A stretch of 64,000 bases of DNA from Bacteroidetes bacterium UKL13-3 (GCA_001602415.1 CP012155.1:2226223-2290222), one strand, 5' to 3'; shown: positions 17,511 to 27,313, counted from the stretch's first letter. The notes: a model not told the origin generated them from the letters alone. Program-made: numbers and translations.

Positions 17511-18060
17511 CTAATATTTTTGCACTACAAATTTTGCATGAGTAGTATTACCATGATAATCAATTACGGTGGCAATATAAATACCACTTAATAGGGCACC
17601 AATATTGATTATATTTTGCGTGTTATTTGAAATTGGCTCGTCTAATACTTGCTTGCCATCAATAGTCGAAATTATCATTCTTGAGTATAAGATATCTTGA
17701 GGCAATTGTAAGTTGATTGTTTGGTTCGCTGGGTTCGGATAAATTATAAATTCGTTTTTACTCCATTCTCTCCAGTTTGAATTATAAACCCTAATGGCAT
17801 CATTTGCACTTGAATTTGTTGAAAAACTTAACCCATGTTCCGCATCTAAAAAACAAACATATGAATGACTATAGTTATCTAATTTAATCCAACTATTGTT
17901 ACCATAGATCTTATAACACCCATTTCCACAAGCAATATAAAAACCAGATTCTTCATCGGTTGGTAGCACATACTGAATAACTTTAGCCCTAATTGGGATA
18001 AAATCATCGGCTTGCCAAGTTTTACCCCCATCATTGGTAATTAAAAGTTTATAATTTGGT
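17511..18060 (-). pseudogene. C-terminal remnant of a T9SS-secreted BNR/Asp-box repeat protein
   Basis: The frame is open from a stop created at ~18058 to 17511 and has no native start (a GTG at 17969 is internal). It contains an Asp-box (I-T-N-D-G-G-K-T-W), then ~80 residues of the T9SS type A sorting domain: F-I-I-Y-P-N-P-A-N-Q, GKQVLDE, LLSGIYIATV and the final KFVVQKY. The N-terminal part is missing: upstream sequence is the IS4-family element, and the other half is not found on its far side. Insertion with adjacent deletion is the simplest explanation. Confidence 0.8.
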
Positions 18061-18062
18061 CA

Positions 18063-19471
18063 CACTCATCCGAACTTTTTTGAGAATCAATTAAAACTTC
18101 TTTGTAAACCTTTGTTAATATTAGATACGATGTAAAAATCGAAAGAAATAAAGTCCTAAAAAACGATCAAAACAGTATATGATTACCATTAAAGTTAAAG
18201 ACGATTTGTTTTATTCTAGCGCTTCTGGCTTTGGGTTGTATGCGGAGTATTACATAATCAAGCGTTAGATAATAGCATAAGCAGATACGTATTTTCTCTA
18301 CAAAATTAGAGAAGGCTGTTTTACCTTTTGCTTTTACTCTTCTCAATAATTCTAAAAGTAGATAAGCTATCAATGCTACAAATATTTGAGACTTAACCCC
18401 ATTTTGACTCGTACTGACAAAGGTTTTAACATTCAGATTTTGCTTAAGCAGTTTAAAGAACGTCTCAATATCCCAACGTCTTTTGTATAGTGCAGCAATG
18501 GTAGAAGCTTGCCACGTTAAATTATTGGTAATAATTTCTATGGTTGTGTTTTTTTCTTGGTGATATGCCACAACCCTTCTTAGGGTTTGCGTTTCCAATT
18601 TTAACTCAAGAGCTTTCTTGCCCGTTAAGTGATAAGTTTATCTATCAGGATATGCTGATCAACCTTGTCAGGAAGTTCCAGTTCTTCTATGACCTGATAA
18701 ACCGTATTATCCTTTATTCGAGTAACAAAAGTATTTTCAGCCTTTATCCTGTCTCGGATTACGCCAAAGTCCCAATAACCTTTATCTTCAATAATAATGG
18801 TTCCTTTTTCAAATACTACCTGCTCAAAACCCTTGCTATCGTGTACAGATGCTTCGGTGATGTTAACCAAATTGGGAAGCATCATAGCTTCATCCCATTG
18901 TGTGTGTATTTTAATGCCTCCTTTAGCTGTTCGGAACTTTGCCCAGTCAAACATACTCAAGCATAGGCTAACCGTGCTGCTATCACGTATAAGGATTGTA
19001 AGTGATTTAACATCTTCGATCACGGTTTGATTTGAATACTTGGCAAGGCTACTTCCATAATATTTGAGTAGCTCATTAAACAACTGCTCAAATACTTGCC
19101 AATTACGCTTCTTATTACCATCACTCATGGTTGACTTAGCCGGACTTTGTTCTAATCCAAGGTCGGATATAAAGGTTTCGGATACACCTATTCCAACCGA
19201 AATATCTTCTAAAGTACTGCATTTACAAAGCTGTCCGAACAATAAGGCAACTAACTGGTCGTATGTTTTGTATTTGTGGCAATACTTGTCGCTTTGATAG
19301 CGATTAATTGCCTTTGTTATAATAAAGCGGGGAATTAAATCGATTACCTGACGAATTACAGGTTTATTACTATTTTTGTTTCTGCGGAAAAGGCTCATTT
19401 GATTGAGTAGTTAGACACCTCAAATATTTGTGTTCTTTTCCGCTTTTTCTAATTTAGACTTTCGGATAGTT
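18063..19471 (-). mobile_element. IS4-family insertion sequence (degenerate)
   Basis: About 1.4 kb containing one frameshifted transposase. Candidate short imperfect terminal inverted repeats share ATCCGAA (18068-18074) and TTCGGAT (19461-19467), with CATAACT/CACACTC-like outer bases. The exact ends and a target duplication cannot be assigned by eye. It forms the left border of the accessory island and abuts a beheaded T9SS protein gene. Confidence 0.65.
18167..19398 (-). pseudogene. IS4-family transposase, frameshifted
   Basis: The N-terminal part (start 19398, MSLFRRNKNSN) reads to a stop at 18625. The C-terminal part continues in another frame to 18167. The break is near 18628, where restoring one T in ...ATCACTTAACGGG would join LIT to LTGKKALEL. 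Catalytic residues can still be seen: Asp in LIRDSST, Asp in EASVHDSKGF, and the YREK signature Y-K-R-R-W-D-I-E-T-F-F-K-L-L-K in the second part. No slippery heptamer is present, so mutation is more likely than programmed frameshifting. Confidence 0.85.
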
Positions 19472-19523
19472 ATGATTTCTTTTATAAAATGCTATATTGA
19501 AATAAACTCAAATATTAATAGGA

Positions 19524-20336
19524 ATGGCAAAAATCAATGTAAAAGACACAGAAATTACGATTATATCTGTTGAGGAACGGGATTATATTTCGCTTACCGA
19601 TATGGCAAATGCCAAAGAAAGCGAAAGCCGTGCAGCAGACATCATAAAAAACTGGATAAGAACCCGTTACACGCTTGAATTTTTAGGTACTTGGGAGCAA
19701 ATTAACAACCCCAATTTTAAAGTGGTGGAATTTGACCACTTTAAAACTCAAGCAGGTTTGCCAAGTTTTGTACTGAGTGTTTCAGAATGGGTAGAAAAAA
19801 CCAATGCCATTGGAATTATTGTAAGAAAAGGCAAATATGGCGGAACATATGCCCAAAAGGACATTGCTTTTGAATTTGGCTCTGCAATCAGCGTTCCCTT
19901 CAAGTTATATCTAATAACCGAGTTCCAAAGACTAAAAGAGGAAGAACAAAAACAACTTGGCTGGACAGCCAAACGAGAATTAGCAAAACTCAATTACCAT
20001 ATTCATACAGACGCAATTAAACATAATCTAATCCCACTAGAGCTTTCGGCTCAACAGACATCTATCATATACGCCAATGAAGCCGATGTATTAAATGTAG
20101 CTATGTTTGGAATGACGGCAAAACAATGGCGTGAAGCAAATCCTAACCTAAAAGGAAATATACGTGATTATGCTACAATCAACGAACTGATTTGTCTTTC
20201 AAATATGGAAAACCTAAACGCAGTTTTCATCAACGAAAAAATACTACAAAAAGACCGATTAATAAAATTGAACAAAATAGCTATTCAACAAATGAGCATC
20301 TTACAAGACTTGGACAAAAGAAAATTATTAAAATAA
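19524..20336 (+). CDS. KilA-N domain protein
   Basis: This 270-residue protein has an N-terminal KilA-N DNA-binding domain (about residues 10-115): ERDYISLTDMANAK, IIKNWIRTRYTLEFLGTWE, then VLSVSEWVEKTNAIGIIVRKGKYGGTYAQKDIAFEFG and FKLYLITEFQRLKEEE. The C-terminal half is helical, with A-M-F-G-M-T-A-K-Q-W. KilA-N proteins come from phages and large DNA viruses and are often found near restriction systems in Bacteroidota; their role there is not settled. It is the first gene right of the IS4 element, with TAGGA just before the ATG. Confidence 0.88.
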   Translation: MAKINVKDTEITIISVEERDYISLTDMANAKESESRAADIIKNWIRTRYTLEFLGTWEQINNPNFKVVEFDHFKTQAGLPSFVLSVSEWVEKTNAIGIIVRKGKYGGTYAQKDIAFEFGSAISVPFKLYLITEFQRLKEEEQKQLGWTAKRELAKLNYHIHTDAIKHNLIPLELSAQQTSIIYANEADVLNVAMFGMTAKQWREANPNLKGNIRDYATINELICLSNMENLNAVFINEKILQKDRLIKLNKIAIQQMSILQDLDKRKLLK

Positions 20337-20358
20337 CAAACAGATCAACCCTCCGCAG

Positions 20359-20425
20359 TTGGTGGCACATTTGCAGTTTTTCCAACCGCACATAGCCAAG
20401 CAAAAAACAGCAAAAGAGCCACCAA
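20359..20425 (+). repeat. Covarying hairpin repeat, copy 1
   Basis: This hairpin lies 22 bp after the KilA-N stop. TTGGTGGC pairs with GCCACCAA, an internal loop has ACATT opposite AAAGA, an inner stem pairs TGCAGTTTTT with AAAAAACAGCA, and the apical part includes CCGCACATAGCC. Copies at 20824 and 27792 keep the loops but change both stems in a compensated way. The surrounding gap 20337-20966 holds no gene. Confidence 0.65.
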
Positions 20426-20492
20426 ACAACCGCACCAAGACAGACACGAAATGACACGAATATACTCGACAGAAAAAGAACAACGAAGGCAT

Positions 20493-20629
20493 AACAGCAC
20501 CTACAAGAAATTGGCGGTTCAGTGCTTAAATGAAGCTTTGTGCTTCGTATCAAGTTCAGTGGTGGCAGACAGTTTTCGTCTCCGAAATCGCCACCTTCGC
20601 CAAGCGTGGAAACGTTATAGCCAATGGTA
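20493..20629 (+). repeat. Conserved ~137-bp noncoding element, copy A
   Basis: Starts AACAGCACCTACAAGAAATT, continues GGCGGTTCAGTGCTT, has an internal GTGCTTCGTAT and AAGTTCAGTGGTGG, then AAATCGCC, and ends AACGTTATAGCCAATGGTA. A second copy at 28047-28184 is nearly identical in these blocks and differs between them. GGCG and CGCC blocks face each other, so the element can fold into a long imperfect hairpin. Length and symmetry recall integron attC sites, but the core-site consensus is matched only loosely. Confidence 0.55.
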
Positions 20630-20823
20630 GGACGACCGTTCCAAAGACAACTGACCGACCAAAATTTAAACATTAAAACAAAGACAAACCATTTTGACAA
20701 GTGACCAAAAACATACAGACCATATTGCAACTAGACAGCTTCTAAACCGACACGCTGACCAACGCTATGTTTTTTATTTTTTCCCCACCGCACAAAAAAA
20801 ATTGAAATTCTGCCTACGCACAA

Positions 20824-20882
20824 TTGGCACATTTGCAAGCCGCACAAGCCGATACACAAACCCAAGCTTGCAAAAGAGCCAA
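20824..20882 (+). repeat. Covarying hairpin repeat, copy 2
   Basis: The outer stem TTGGC/GCCAA, the loop ACATT opposite AAAGA, the inner stem TGCAAGC/GCTTGCA and the apical CGCACAAGCC are all present. It ends 84 bp before the hsdR start and could lie in the hsdR leader. Confidence 0.65.
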
Positions 20883-20966
20883 TTCTCCCACCCGCCACAG
20901 AACGATAATGACCGTTTTAAGAGTGAAAAATCGTATCTTGACCGACAAAAAATTGAACTGAATTAG

Positions 20967-23519
20967 ATGGCAGAAAAAGAAGCTAAAGCAAGAATAAAAA
21001 TTAATAAACTCCTTGAGGAATCAGGGTGGAGCTTCTTTGACACGGACAAAGGTAAAGCAACTATTAAACTTGAATCTTCCATCAAAATGGACGATTTAGG
21101 CGAAGACTTTGAACATTCTAAAAATGGTTTCATTGACTTTTTACTGGTTGACGAAAACCAAAACCCAATACTTGTTTTAGAAGCAAAGAAAGAAAGTTTG
21201 AATCCGCTTGTTGGAAAAGAACAAGCAAGAAATTATGCCAAATCCCAAAAGGTTAAATTCATCATTCTTTCAAACGGAACGCTTCACTATTTATGGAATA
21301 TCGAAACTGGAAACCCTGAACAAATTCAAGTGTTTCCGACATTGGAATCCATCAAACAATATTATCAATTCAACCCCGACCCAAGCAAATTAGTTAGCGA
21401 ACAAGTAAATGACGACTATGTAGTTATAACACAACTTCCGAACTATAAACAAATACCCGAATTTCAAGACGAGCAGAAAAAGAAAGATTTAATCTTCAAT
21501 TTAAAACTTCGTTTCCTTCGGTATTACCAAGTTGAAGCAATCAAAGCCGTTCAAAAATCAGTAAGCGAAGGCAAAAAGCGTTTCTTGTTGGAAATGGCAA
21601 CAGGCACAGGAAAGACTTTGACTGCTGCTGCATTAATCAAACTCTTTTACAGAACTGGAAACGCAAGACGTATTTTGTTTTTAGTTGACCGTTTGGAATT
21701 AGAAGAACAAGCAAGAAAAGATTTTAACAACTATTTGAAAAACGACATTACAACCGTTGTTTACAAAGAAAAGAAGAATGATTGGCGCAAAGCCGACATC
21801 GTTGTTACCACCATTCAATCGTTAATGGTAAACAACAAATACAAAACTCTTTTTTCACCGACAGACTTTGATTTAATTATTTCTGATGAATCGCACCGAC
21901 TGTTAGGTGGTGGAAATAGCCGAGCATTGTTTGAATATTTCTTGGGTTACAAATTGGGTTTAACCGCCACCCCCAAAGACTATTTAAAACACTTAGACAC
22001 CGACAACATTGACGACCCAAGAGAATTGGAACGAAGAATGATGCTTGACACTTACACAACCTTCGGTTGTGAGAGTGGCATTCCAACGTATCGTTATGCG
22101 CTTGTGGACGGTGCTAAAGATGGCTATTTGCGACAGCCGATTGTGGTTGATGCAAGAACAGATGTAACTACAAAACTTTTATCGGAACAAGGTTATGGCA
22201 TTATGGTAACGGTTGCCAGTAGCGAACAAGAGGACATTTTAGAAGAAGTTAATTACAAGCAAAATCATTTTGAACGAAAGTTTTTCAGCGAAGAAACCAA
22301 CCGTGTGTTTTGCAAAACCTTTATTGAGAATGGACTGAAAGACCCAATTAACGGAGAGTTTGGAAAGAGTTTGGTTTTTGCTGTTTCGCAAAACCACGCT
22401 GCAAAATTAGCTCAACTACTTAATGAATATGCACACCAAATATTCCCTGGCAAATATCAAAGCGACTTTGCTGTTCAGGTAACTTCCAATGTGCAAAACA
22501 GTCAGCAAATGACTGTTGATTTTAGCAACGACAAATTATTAGGCTTTAGCCATTTTGCCAAAGACAATGAAATTTTAGAATCATACAAAACAAGCAAAGC
22601 AAGGGTTTGTGTAACTGTTGGAATGATGACCACAGGTTGGGATTGCCCCAATATTTTGAACCTTGGTTTAATGCGACCAATATTTTCGCCAACAGAATTT
22701 ATTCAGATAAAAGGACGAGGAACCCGTATTCACAAATTTGAACACAAATTTAAAAACGACCTTGGCGAAGAAGAAAACATTTCCGTTGACAAAACAGCGT
22801 TTAAACTTTTTGACTTCTTTGCCACTTGCGAATACTTTGAAGAAAAATATCAGTACGACCAAGTATTGAAACTACCTGTAAACTTCGACAAAGGCGATGA
22901 TATGCCAACGGTTGACGACAACGCCATCAAACCAAAACGAGAAGGTTACGAGTACAAAGAAGATGATAGAATACATTCTTTCCACGAACAACAAGTTGAC
23001 TTTGCAGGAATGAAAGTTGACCGTATGTTTTTTCAGCAGTTTGAAGAAAAGGTAAAAACCGATGATGAAATAAAACAATTGATGGAAGCTGGTGATGTGG
23101 AAGTAGCCACAGCAAGAGCCAAAGAGAAATACGACAACAAACCCGAAGAATATTTTGACTTAGAAAAACTTCGCAAGTCTTTAAAAATTGACCGCAAAAT
23201 TGGTTGGCGTGAATTGTTGGAACTCATTTATTTCGGCAACCAAATAAAAGGTAAAGACGATTTGTTGAGTGATGAATTTGAAAAGTTTATCAGCACCAAC
23301 AATGTTTCCAATATTGACGATTTGCAAGGCTTACGCTATTTCTTTTATGCTTACATAACCGACCCAAGTGTGAGAAATATTATTGACCAACAGGATTTTA
23401 CAGAACTTTATCACAACCCATCTTTTAATGTAGAAGATTTTAACCGTGTGGATGATGAAATGAAAAGCAAACTGCCTTACTACATTAAAACTTACGTTCC
23501 AATGCAAAAATTCGTCTGA
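20967..23519 (+). CDS. hsdR: Type I restriction endonuclease subunit R
   Basis: This 850-residue motor-nuclease translocates and cuts unmodified DNA when complexed with the M and S functions. The N-terminal nuclease fold has F-I-D-F-L-L (Asp ~57) and L-E-A-K-K (Glu ~72, Lys ~74). Helicase motifs follow: Walker A A-T-G-T-G-K-T (~211-217), DESH (~307), S/T-A-T motif GLTATP, and motif VI QIKGRGTRI. The C-terminal ~200 residues match the EcoEI-type R C-terminal domain. Its last codons and stop lie inside the left inverted repeat of the GxxExxY element. hsdM-hsdS follows beyond that element. Confidence 0.93.
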   Translation: MAEKEAKARIKINKLLEESGWSFFDTDKGKATIKLESSIKMDDLGEDFEHSKNGFIDFLLVDENQNPILVLEAKKESLNPLVGKEQARNYAKSQKVKFIILSNGTLHYLWNIETGNPEQIQVFPTLESIKQYYQFNPDPSKLVSEQVNDDYVVITQLPNYKQIPEFQDEQKKKDLIFNLKLRFLRYYQVEAIKAVQKSVSEGKKRFLLEMATGTGKTLTAAALIKLFYRTGNARRILFLVDRLELEEQARKDFNNYLKNDITTVVYKEKKNDWRKADIVVTTIQSLMVNNKYKTLFSPTDFDLIISDESHRLLGGGNSRALFEYFLGYKLGLTATPKDYLKHLDTDNIDDPRELERRMMLDTYTTFGCESGIPTYRYALVDGAKDGYLRQPIVVDARTDVTTKLLSEQGYGIMVTVASSEQEDILEEVNYKQNHFERKFFSEETNRVFCKTFIENGLKDPINGEFGKSLVFAVSQNHAAKLAQLLNEYAHQIFPGKYQSDFAVQVTSNVQNSQQMTVDFSNDKLLGFSHFAKDNEILESYKTSKARVCVTVGMMTTGWDCPNILNLGLMRPIFSPTEFIQIKGRGTRIHKFEHKFKNDLGEEENISVDKTAFKLFDFFATCEYFEEKYQYDQVLKLPVNFDKGDDMPTVDDNAIKPKREGYEYKEDDRIHSFHEQQVDFAGMKVDRMFFQQFEEKVKTDDEIKQLMEAGDVEVATARAKEKYDNKPEEYFDLEKLRKSLKIDRKIGWRELLELIYFGNQIKGKDDLLSDEFEKFISTNNVSNIDDLQGLRYFFYAYITDPSVRNIIDQQDFTELYHNPSFNVEDFNRVDDEMKSKLPYYIKTYVPMQKFV

Positions 23520-24002
23520 ATTAGGATTAATAAGATTTAAAGATGATTGGATGAAAATTGATTAAAATGAAACACGAAGAGTTAACGCATAAAATAATTG
23601 GATGTGCAATGAAAGTACACTCTACTTTGGGAAATGGATTTCAAGAGGTCATTTATCAGCGTGCTTTAGCCATAGAATTTAAAAAGCAAGGAATAGCTTA
23701 TCAAAGAGAAATGGAAATGACTATTTATTACGATGGAGAAGATATTGGAACAAGGCGAGTTGATTTTTTTGCAGAAGAAAATATAATGATAGAATTGAAA
23801 GCAATTATCAAATTAGAAGAAGTACATCTGGCACAAGCAATGAATTATTGTCAAGCATATAATTTACCAATTGGATTACTGATAAACTTCGGGGCTAAAA
23901 GTCTAGAATTTAAAAGGGTTTATAATGTAAATCATCCCGAAAACAAAGATTACATCAAACAAAATCCTAAAATCAACTAATCCTAAAAATCCTAATTCAG
24001 AC
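23514..24002. mobile_element. Mini-element: GxxExxY gene between 15-bp inverted repeats
   Basis: GTCTGAATTAGGATT at 23514-23528 is repeated perfectly in inverted orientation at 23988-24002. Inside each end are further degenerate TTAGGATT-like units (for example AATCCTAAAAATCCTAA near 23979-23994). The unit fills the gap between hsdR and the hsdM-hsdS fusion and contains exactly one small gene. The layout parallels the four-helix-bundle element at 9428-9866. Mobility is inferred from the symmetry and from its insertion inside an operon. Confidence 0.6.
23567..23980 (+). CDS. GxxExxY protein (PD-(D/E)xK-like)
   Basis: From the ATG at 23567 this gives 137 residues; a TTG nine bases upstream is less likely. 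It begins MKHEELTHKIIGCAMKVH and has the family-naming G-F-Q-E-V-I-Y motif, then R-R-V-D-F-F and M-I-E-L-K-A-I, the D...ExK arrangement of the PD-(D/E)xK nuclease fold. Family members are widespread in Bacteroidota and cyanobacteria and have no established function. It interrupts a type I restriction operon, but its own flanking repeats suggest it is a passenger rather than a working subunit. Confidence 0.85.
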   Translation: MKHEELTHKIIGCAMKVHSTLGNGFQEVIYQRALAIEFKKQGIAYQREMEMTIYYDGEDIGTRRVDFFAEENIMIELKAIIKLEEVHLAQAMNYCQAYNLPIGLLINFGAKSLEFKRVYNVNHPENKDYIKQNPKIN

Positions 24003-24005
24003 AAT

Positions 24006-26513
24006 ATGCTAGACAACATAACAAAGAAAAATATTGACGATTGCCGTGATGTGTTGGTAGGTAAAGTACCCGACCCTAAAAGTCAAATTGAACAAATTAC
24101 ATTGGCTCTTATCTATAAGTTTATGGACGATATGGATAAAGAAGCAGTTGAGAAATTTAAAGGCAAAGCAAAATTCTTTACAGGCGAATATGCAAAATAC
24201 GGTTGGCGAAAATTATTTGATCCATCGTTAAGCGGACAAGATATGCTAGCATTGTACAGCGAAGCATTGGAAAAACTAAATACTAATCCCAATATTCCTG
24301 AACTGTTCCGCAATATTTTTAAAAATGCTTATTTGCCTTACCGTGACCCAAGCACCTTAAAACTGTTTTTAAAATACATCAATGAGTTTGAATACAGCCA
24401 CAGCGAAAAGTTGGGCGATGCTTTTGAATACTTGTTAAGTGTAATGGGAAGCCAAGGCGATGCAGGGCAGTTTAGAACTCCCCGTCACATTATTGATTTT
24501 GTAACGGCTTGTGTAAACCCACAAAAAAACGAAACCGTTCTTGACCCTGCTTGCGGAACGGCTGGTTTCTTATTGAGTGCCTACAAACACATACTAAACC
24601 AAAACACCGATAAACGCCAAGGCGATAAACTAAAGCCAGACGATAGAAAAAAACTCGCTATCAATTTTGTGGGTTATGACATTAGCCCCGATATGGTGCG
24701 TTTGAGTTTAGCCAATATGTATTTACACGGTTTTGCAACGCCACTCATACACGAGTATGACAGTTTGAGCAGCGAAGACCGTTGGCAAGAAACCTTTGAT
24801 GTGATATTGGCAAATCCGCCATTTATGACACCGAAAGGCGGCATACGACCACACAAGAAATTTGGCGTACAAGCCAACAAAGCCGAAGTATTGTTTACCG
24901 ATTACATTGCCGAACACTTAAACAGCAACGGACGTGCAGGAATTGTAGTGCCCAACGGCATTGTAGCCACAAGCCAAACCGCTTATAAGCAATTGCGAAA
25001 AATGTTGGTGCAAGATAGTTTGATTGCTGTAATTAGTTTGCCAGCAGGTGTGTTTCAGCCTTACAGCGGAGTAAAAACATCGGTACTAATTTTAGACAAA
25101 CGATTGGCGAAAAAAAGCCAACACATTTTGTTTTTGAAAATAGAAAACGATGGTTTTGATTTAGGAGCACAACGCAGAGAGATTGACAAAAACGATTTGC
25201 CTTCGGCTTTGCAAACCTTGGAAGCATTCAAAGAATGTTTGAGCAATGACAGGGCTTTTGAAGATTTGCCAAGTTTGGCGACATTGGTTGAAAAGGAAAT
25301 TGTTTTAGAAAACAAAGATATTGTTTTAAGTGCCGAAAGATATTTTGAAGCCAAGGTTTCATTAACTGAATTTGAATTAGCAAAACTTGAAGACATATGT
25401 GATGTACGTGATGGAACTCACGATAGTCCAACCTATGTAATGGATGGTTTTCCATTAGTAACTTCCAAAAATATAATTGATGGCAAAATTGACTTTTCTA
25501 ATGTAAATCTGATTTCAAGAGAAGATTTAGACAAAATCAATAAACGTTCATTGGTAGAAGATGGTGATATTATTATGCCAATGATTGGTACAATAGGAAA
25601 TCCAATTATTGTAAAAAAGGAAAGAGAGTTTGGGATTAAAAACGTTGCACTTATTAAGTTCAATGAAAATACTAAAGTCAATAATGTTTATCTTAAATAC
25701 ATTTTAGGTTCTGAACAGATAAATGATTTCTTCCTTTCAGAAGCAAAAGGTGTTGCTCAAAAATACGTTTCGTTGGGATTACTTAGAAGCATTGAAATCC
25801 CACTCCCACCGCTTGAAATACAACAACAAATAGTAGCTGAAATAGAAGGCTACCAAAAAATAATAGACGGAGCCAAACAAGTAGTCAACAACTACAAACC
25901 TACCATCACCATCAACCCTGATTGGGAAATGGTGGAACTAGACCAATTGTGCGATGTTAGAGACGGAACTCACGACTCACCAAAATATGTTTTGGAAAAC
26001 GGAATTCCATTTGTAACTCAAAAGAACATAACCAAGGAAGGCCTTTCATTTGACGATATTCAGTTCATTTCAAGAGAAGACCATCAAAAAATAATCAAGC
26101 GTTCAAATGTTGAGTTTGATGATATTATTATTTCAATGATTGGTGCAAACCGCGGAATGAGCTGTGTAATTGATGACACCAGAGAATTCAGCATTAAAAA
26201 TGTAGGTTTAATAAAACCACTCGGAAAAATCAACCACACTTATTTGCTATACTTTCTCAAATCACAGAATGCACAAGAATACATTAGTTTAATGTCAAGC
26301 GGTGGAGCACAGCAATTTATTGGGCTAACAACTTTAAGAAAATTCCCAATTCCAGTTCCTGATGTTGTTGAGCAAACGGAAATCGTAAAAGCGATAGAAG
26401 AAGAAATGCAATTGGTAAATGCCAACAAACGCTTAATAGAAATATTTGAGCAAAAAATAAAAACAAAAATTGGTGAGGTTTGGGGTGTGAAGGAGGAAGT
26501 GTCTGAACTATGA
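24006..26513 (+). CDS. hsdM: Type I restriction-modification fusion protein HsdM-HsdS
   Basis: This 835-residue protein joins the adenine-N6 methyltransferase and the specificity subunit. Residues 1-~440 are HsdM: an N-terminal helical domain, SAM motif I VLDPACGTAGFLLSAY (~178-193) and catalytic N-P-P-F (~269-272). From ~455 come two target-recognition domains, each starting with CDVRDGTHDSP (near 461 and 646), each followed by a helical conserved region (EIQQQIVAEIEGYQ; EQTEIVKAIEEEM). No separate hsdS is nearby. The two recognition domains resemble each other along most of their length, which suggests similar half-sites. It starts 4 bp after the GxxExxY element. Confidence 0.9.
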   Translation: MLDNITKKNIDDCRDVLVGKVPDPKSQIEQITLALIYKFMDDMDKEAVEKFKGKAKFFTGEYAKYGWRKLFDPSLSGQDMLALYSEALEKLNTNPNIPELFRNIFKNAYLPYRDPSTLKLFLKYINEFEYSHSEKLGDAFEYLLSVMGSQGDAGQFRTPRHIIDFVTACVNPQKNETVLDPACGTAGFLLSAYKHILNQNTDKRQGDKLKPDDRKKLAINFVGYDISPDMVRLSLANMYLHGFATPLIHEYDSLSSEDRWQETFDVILANPPFMTPKGGIRPHKKFGVQANKAEVLFTDYIAEHLNSNGRAGIVVPNGIVATSQTAYKQLRKMLVQDSLIAVISLPAGVFQPYSGVKTSVLILDKRLAKKSQHILFLKIENDGFDLGAQRREIDKNDLPSALQTLEAFKECLSNDRAFEDLPSLATLVEKEIVLENKDIVLSAERYFEAKVSLTEFELAKLEDICDVRDGTHDSPTYVMDGFPLVTSKNIIDGKIDFSNVNLISREDLDKINKRSLVEDGDIIMPMIGTIGNPIIVKKEREFGIKNVALIKFNENTKVNNVYLKYILGSEQINDFFLSEAKGVAQKYVSLGLLRSIEIPLPPLEIQQQIVAEIEGYQKIIDGAKQVVNNYKPTITINPDWEMVELDQLCDVRDGTHDSPKYVLENGIPFVTQKNITKEGLSFDDIQFISREDHQKIIKRSNVEFDDIIISMIGANRGMSCVIDDTREFSIKNVGLIKPLGKINHTYLLYFLKSQNAQEYISLMSSGGAQQFIGLTTLRKFPIPVPDVVEQTEIVKAIEEEMQLVNANKRLIEIFEQKIKTKIGEVWGVKEEVSEL

Positions 26514-26536
26514 TTTTAAAATTGTAAATTTGCATC

Positions 26537-27313
26537 GTGGAAGAACAAGGCTACATAGAGGTTAAAATTGATGGTTCAGTTGGCAATAAGCCTCTGAAAA
26601 CCATTGATATTGACATTGCTGAGATAAAAGAAATCATCAGCGATGTGGAAACCTTTTTGTACCCAACTAGGGGCGAAAAGGCTGAACGTCCGCACATTTC
26701 CTACAAAATAGAAGAAGGTTCTGCCCGTAATTTGTTTTATCTGCCTATTTCAGGGGTTCTGCTTTTTAATGGTTTAAGCACGGAAATTAAAAACCGAGGG
26801 AATATTGACTTTCTGGACAATAAAAGAGCAGAAATTATTGATAAGTTTCAACGAAGAGCAGCAGAAAAGAATCTTGAAATTTCATTTTATAGCTCATCAA
26901 CCAAAGAACCCATTTTAAAAATCAATAAAGACACATCTTACTTCAAAATTGCCGCTACTCATATTGAAACTGAGTTTGTTTTGTACGGGAAGGTTAATGA
27001 AGAAGGAGGAAACAATCCTAATTTTCATCTTTTGACAAAGGAGTATGGAAAATTAGTTATCAGTGCTTCGGAGCAACAGCTTTTGGAAGGTGAAAAGCGT
27101 TTGTTTAAAATTTATGGTGTTAGAGCAAAAGGCAAACAAAACCTTTCTGATGGCAAACCCTTTGACCTCAAACTCATTGATTACATTACCTATAATCCAA
27201 ACTATGATGAACATAAATTGGACTTATTAATCGAGAGAGCATCAGTAAATTGGAATGCTATACCGAATGTAGATAGCTGGCTTGAACAAATTAGAGGAGG
27301 TGCAAATGGATAG
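26537..27313 (+). CDS. Unknown protein coupled to a PIN nuclease
   Basis: This 258-residue product uses a GTG start (MEEQGYIEVKIDGSVG), 23 bp after hsdM-hsdS. I do not recognise the family. It looks soluble and alpha/beta, with an early D-I-D-I-A-E-I-K-E-I segment and S-Y-K-I-E-E-G-S-A-R-N, and no signal peptide or membrane helix. Its last 8 bases overlap the start of the PIN gene, so the two are translationally coupled. Position and coupling fit a partner or antitoxin for the nuclease, or a sensor in a defence pair; it is longer than typical VapB antitoxins. Confidence 0.75.
   Translation: MEEQGYIEVKIDGSVGNKPLKTIDIDIAEIKEIISDVETFLYPTRGEKAERPHISYKIEEGSARNLFYLPISGVLLFNGLSTEIKNRGNIDFLDNKRAEIIDKFQRRAAEKNLEISFYSSSTKEPILKINKDTSYFKIAATHIETEFVLYGKVNEEGGNNPNFHLLTKEYGKLVISASEQQLLEGEKRLFKIYGVRAKGKQNLSDGKPFDLKLIDYITYNPNYDEHKLDLLIERASVNWNAIPNVDSWLEQIRGGANG

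Noticed and set aside
18625-18640. Programmed frameshift in the IS4-family transposase
   Set aside because: No slippery heptamer or downstream pseudoknot is evident. A single-base loss explains the break, and this family normally has one continuous frame.
20694-20966. 90-codon plus-strand frame just before hsdR
   Set aside because: It runs through the covarying hairpin copy 2, has no recognisable motif, and hsdR has a good start directly after it.
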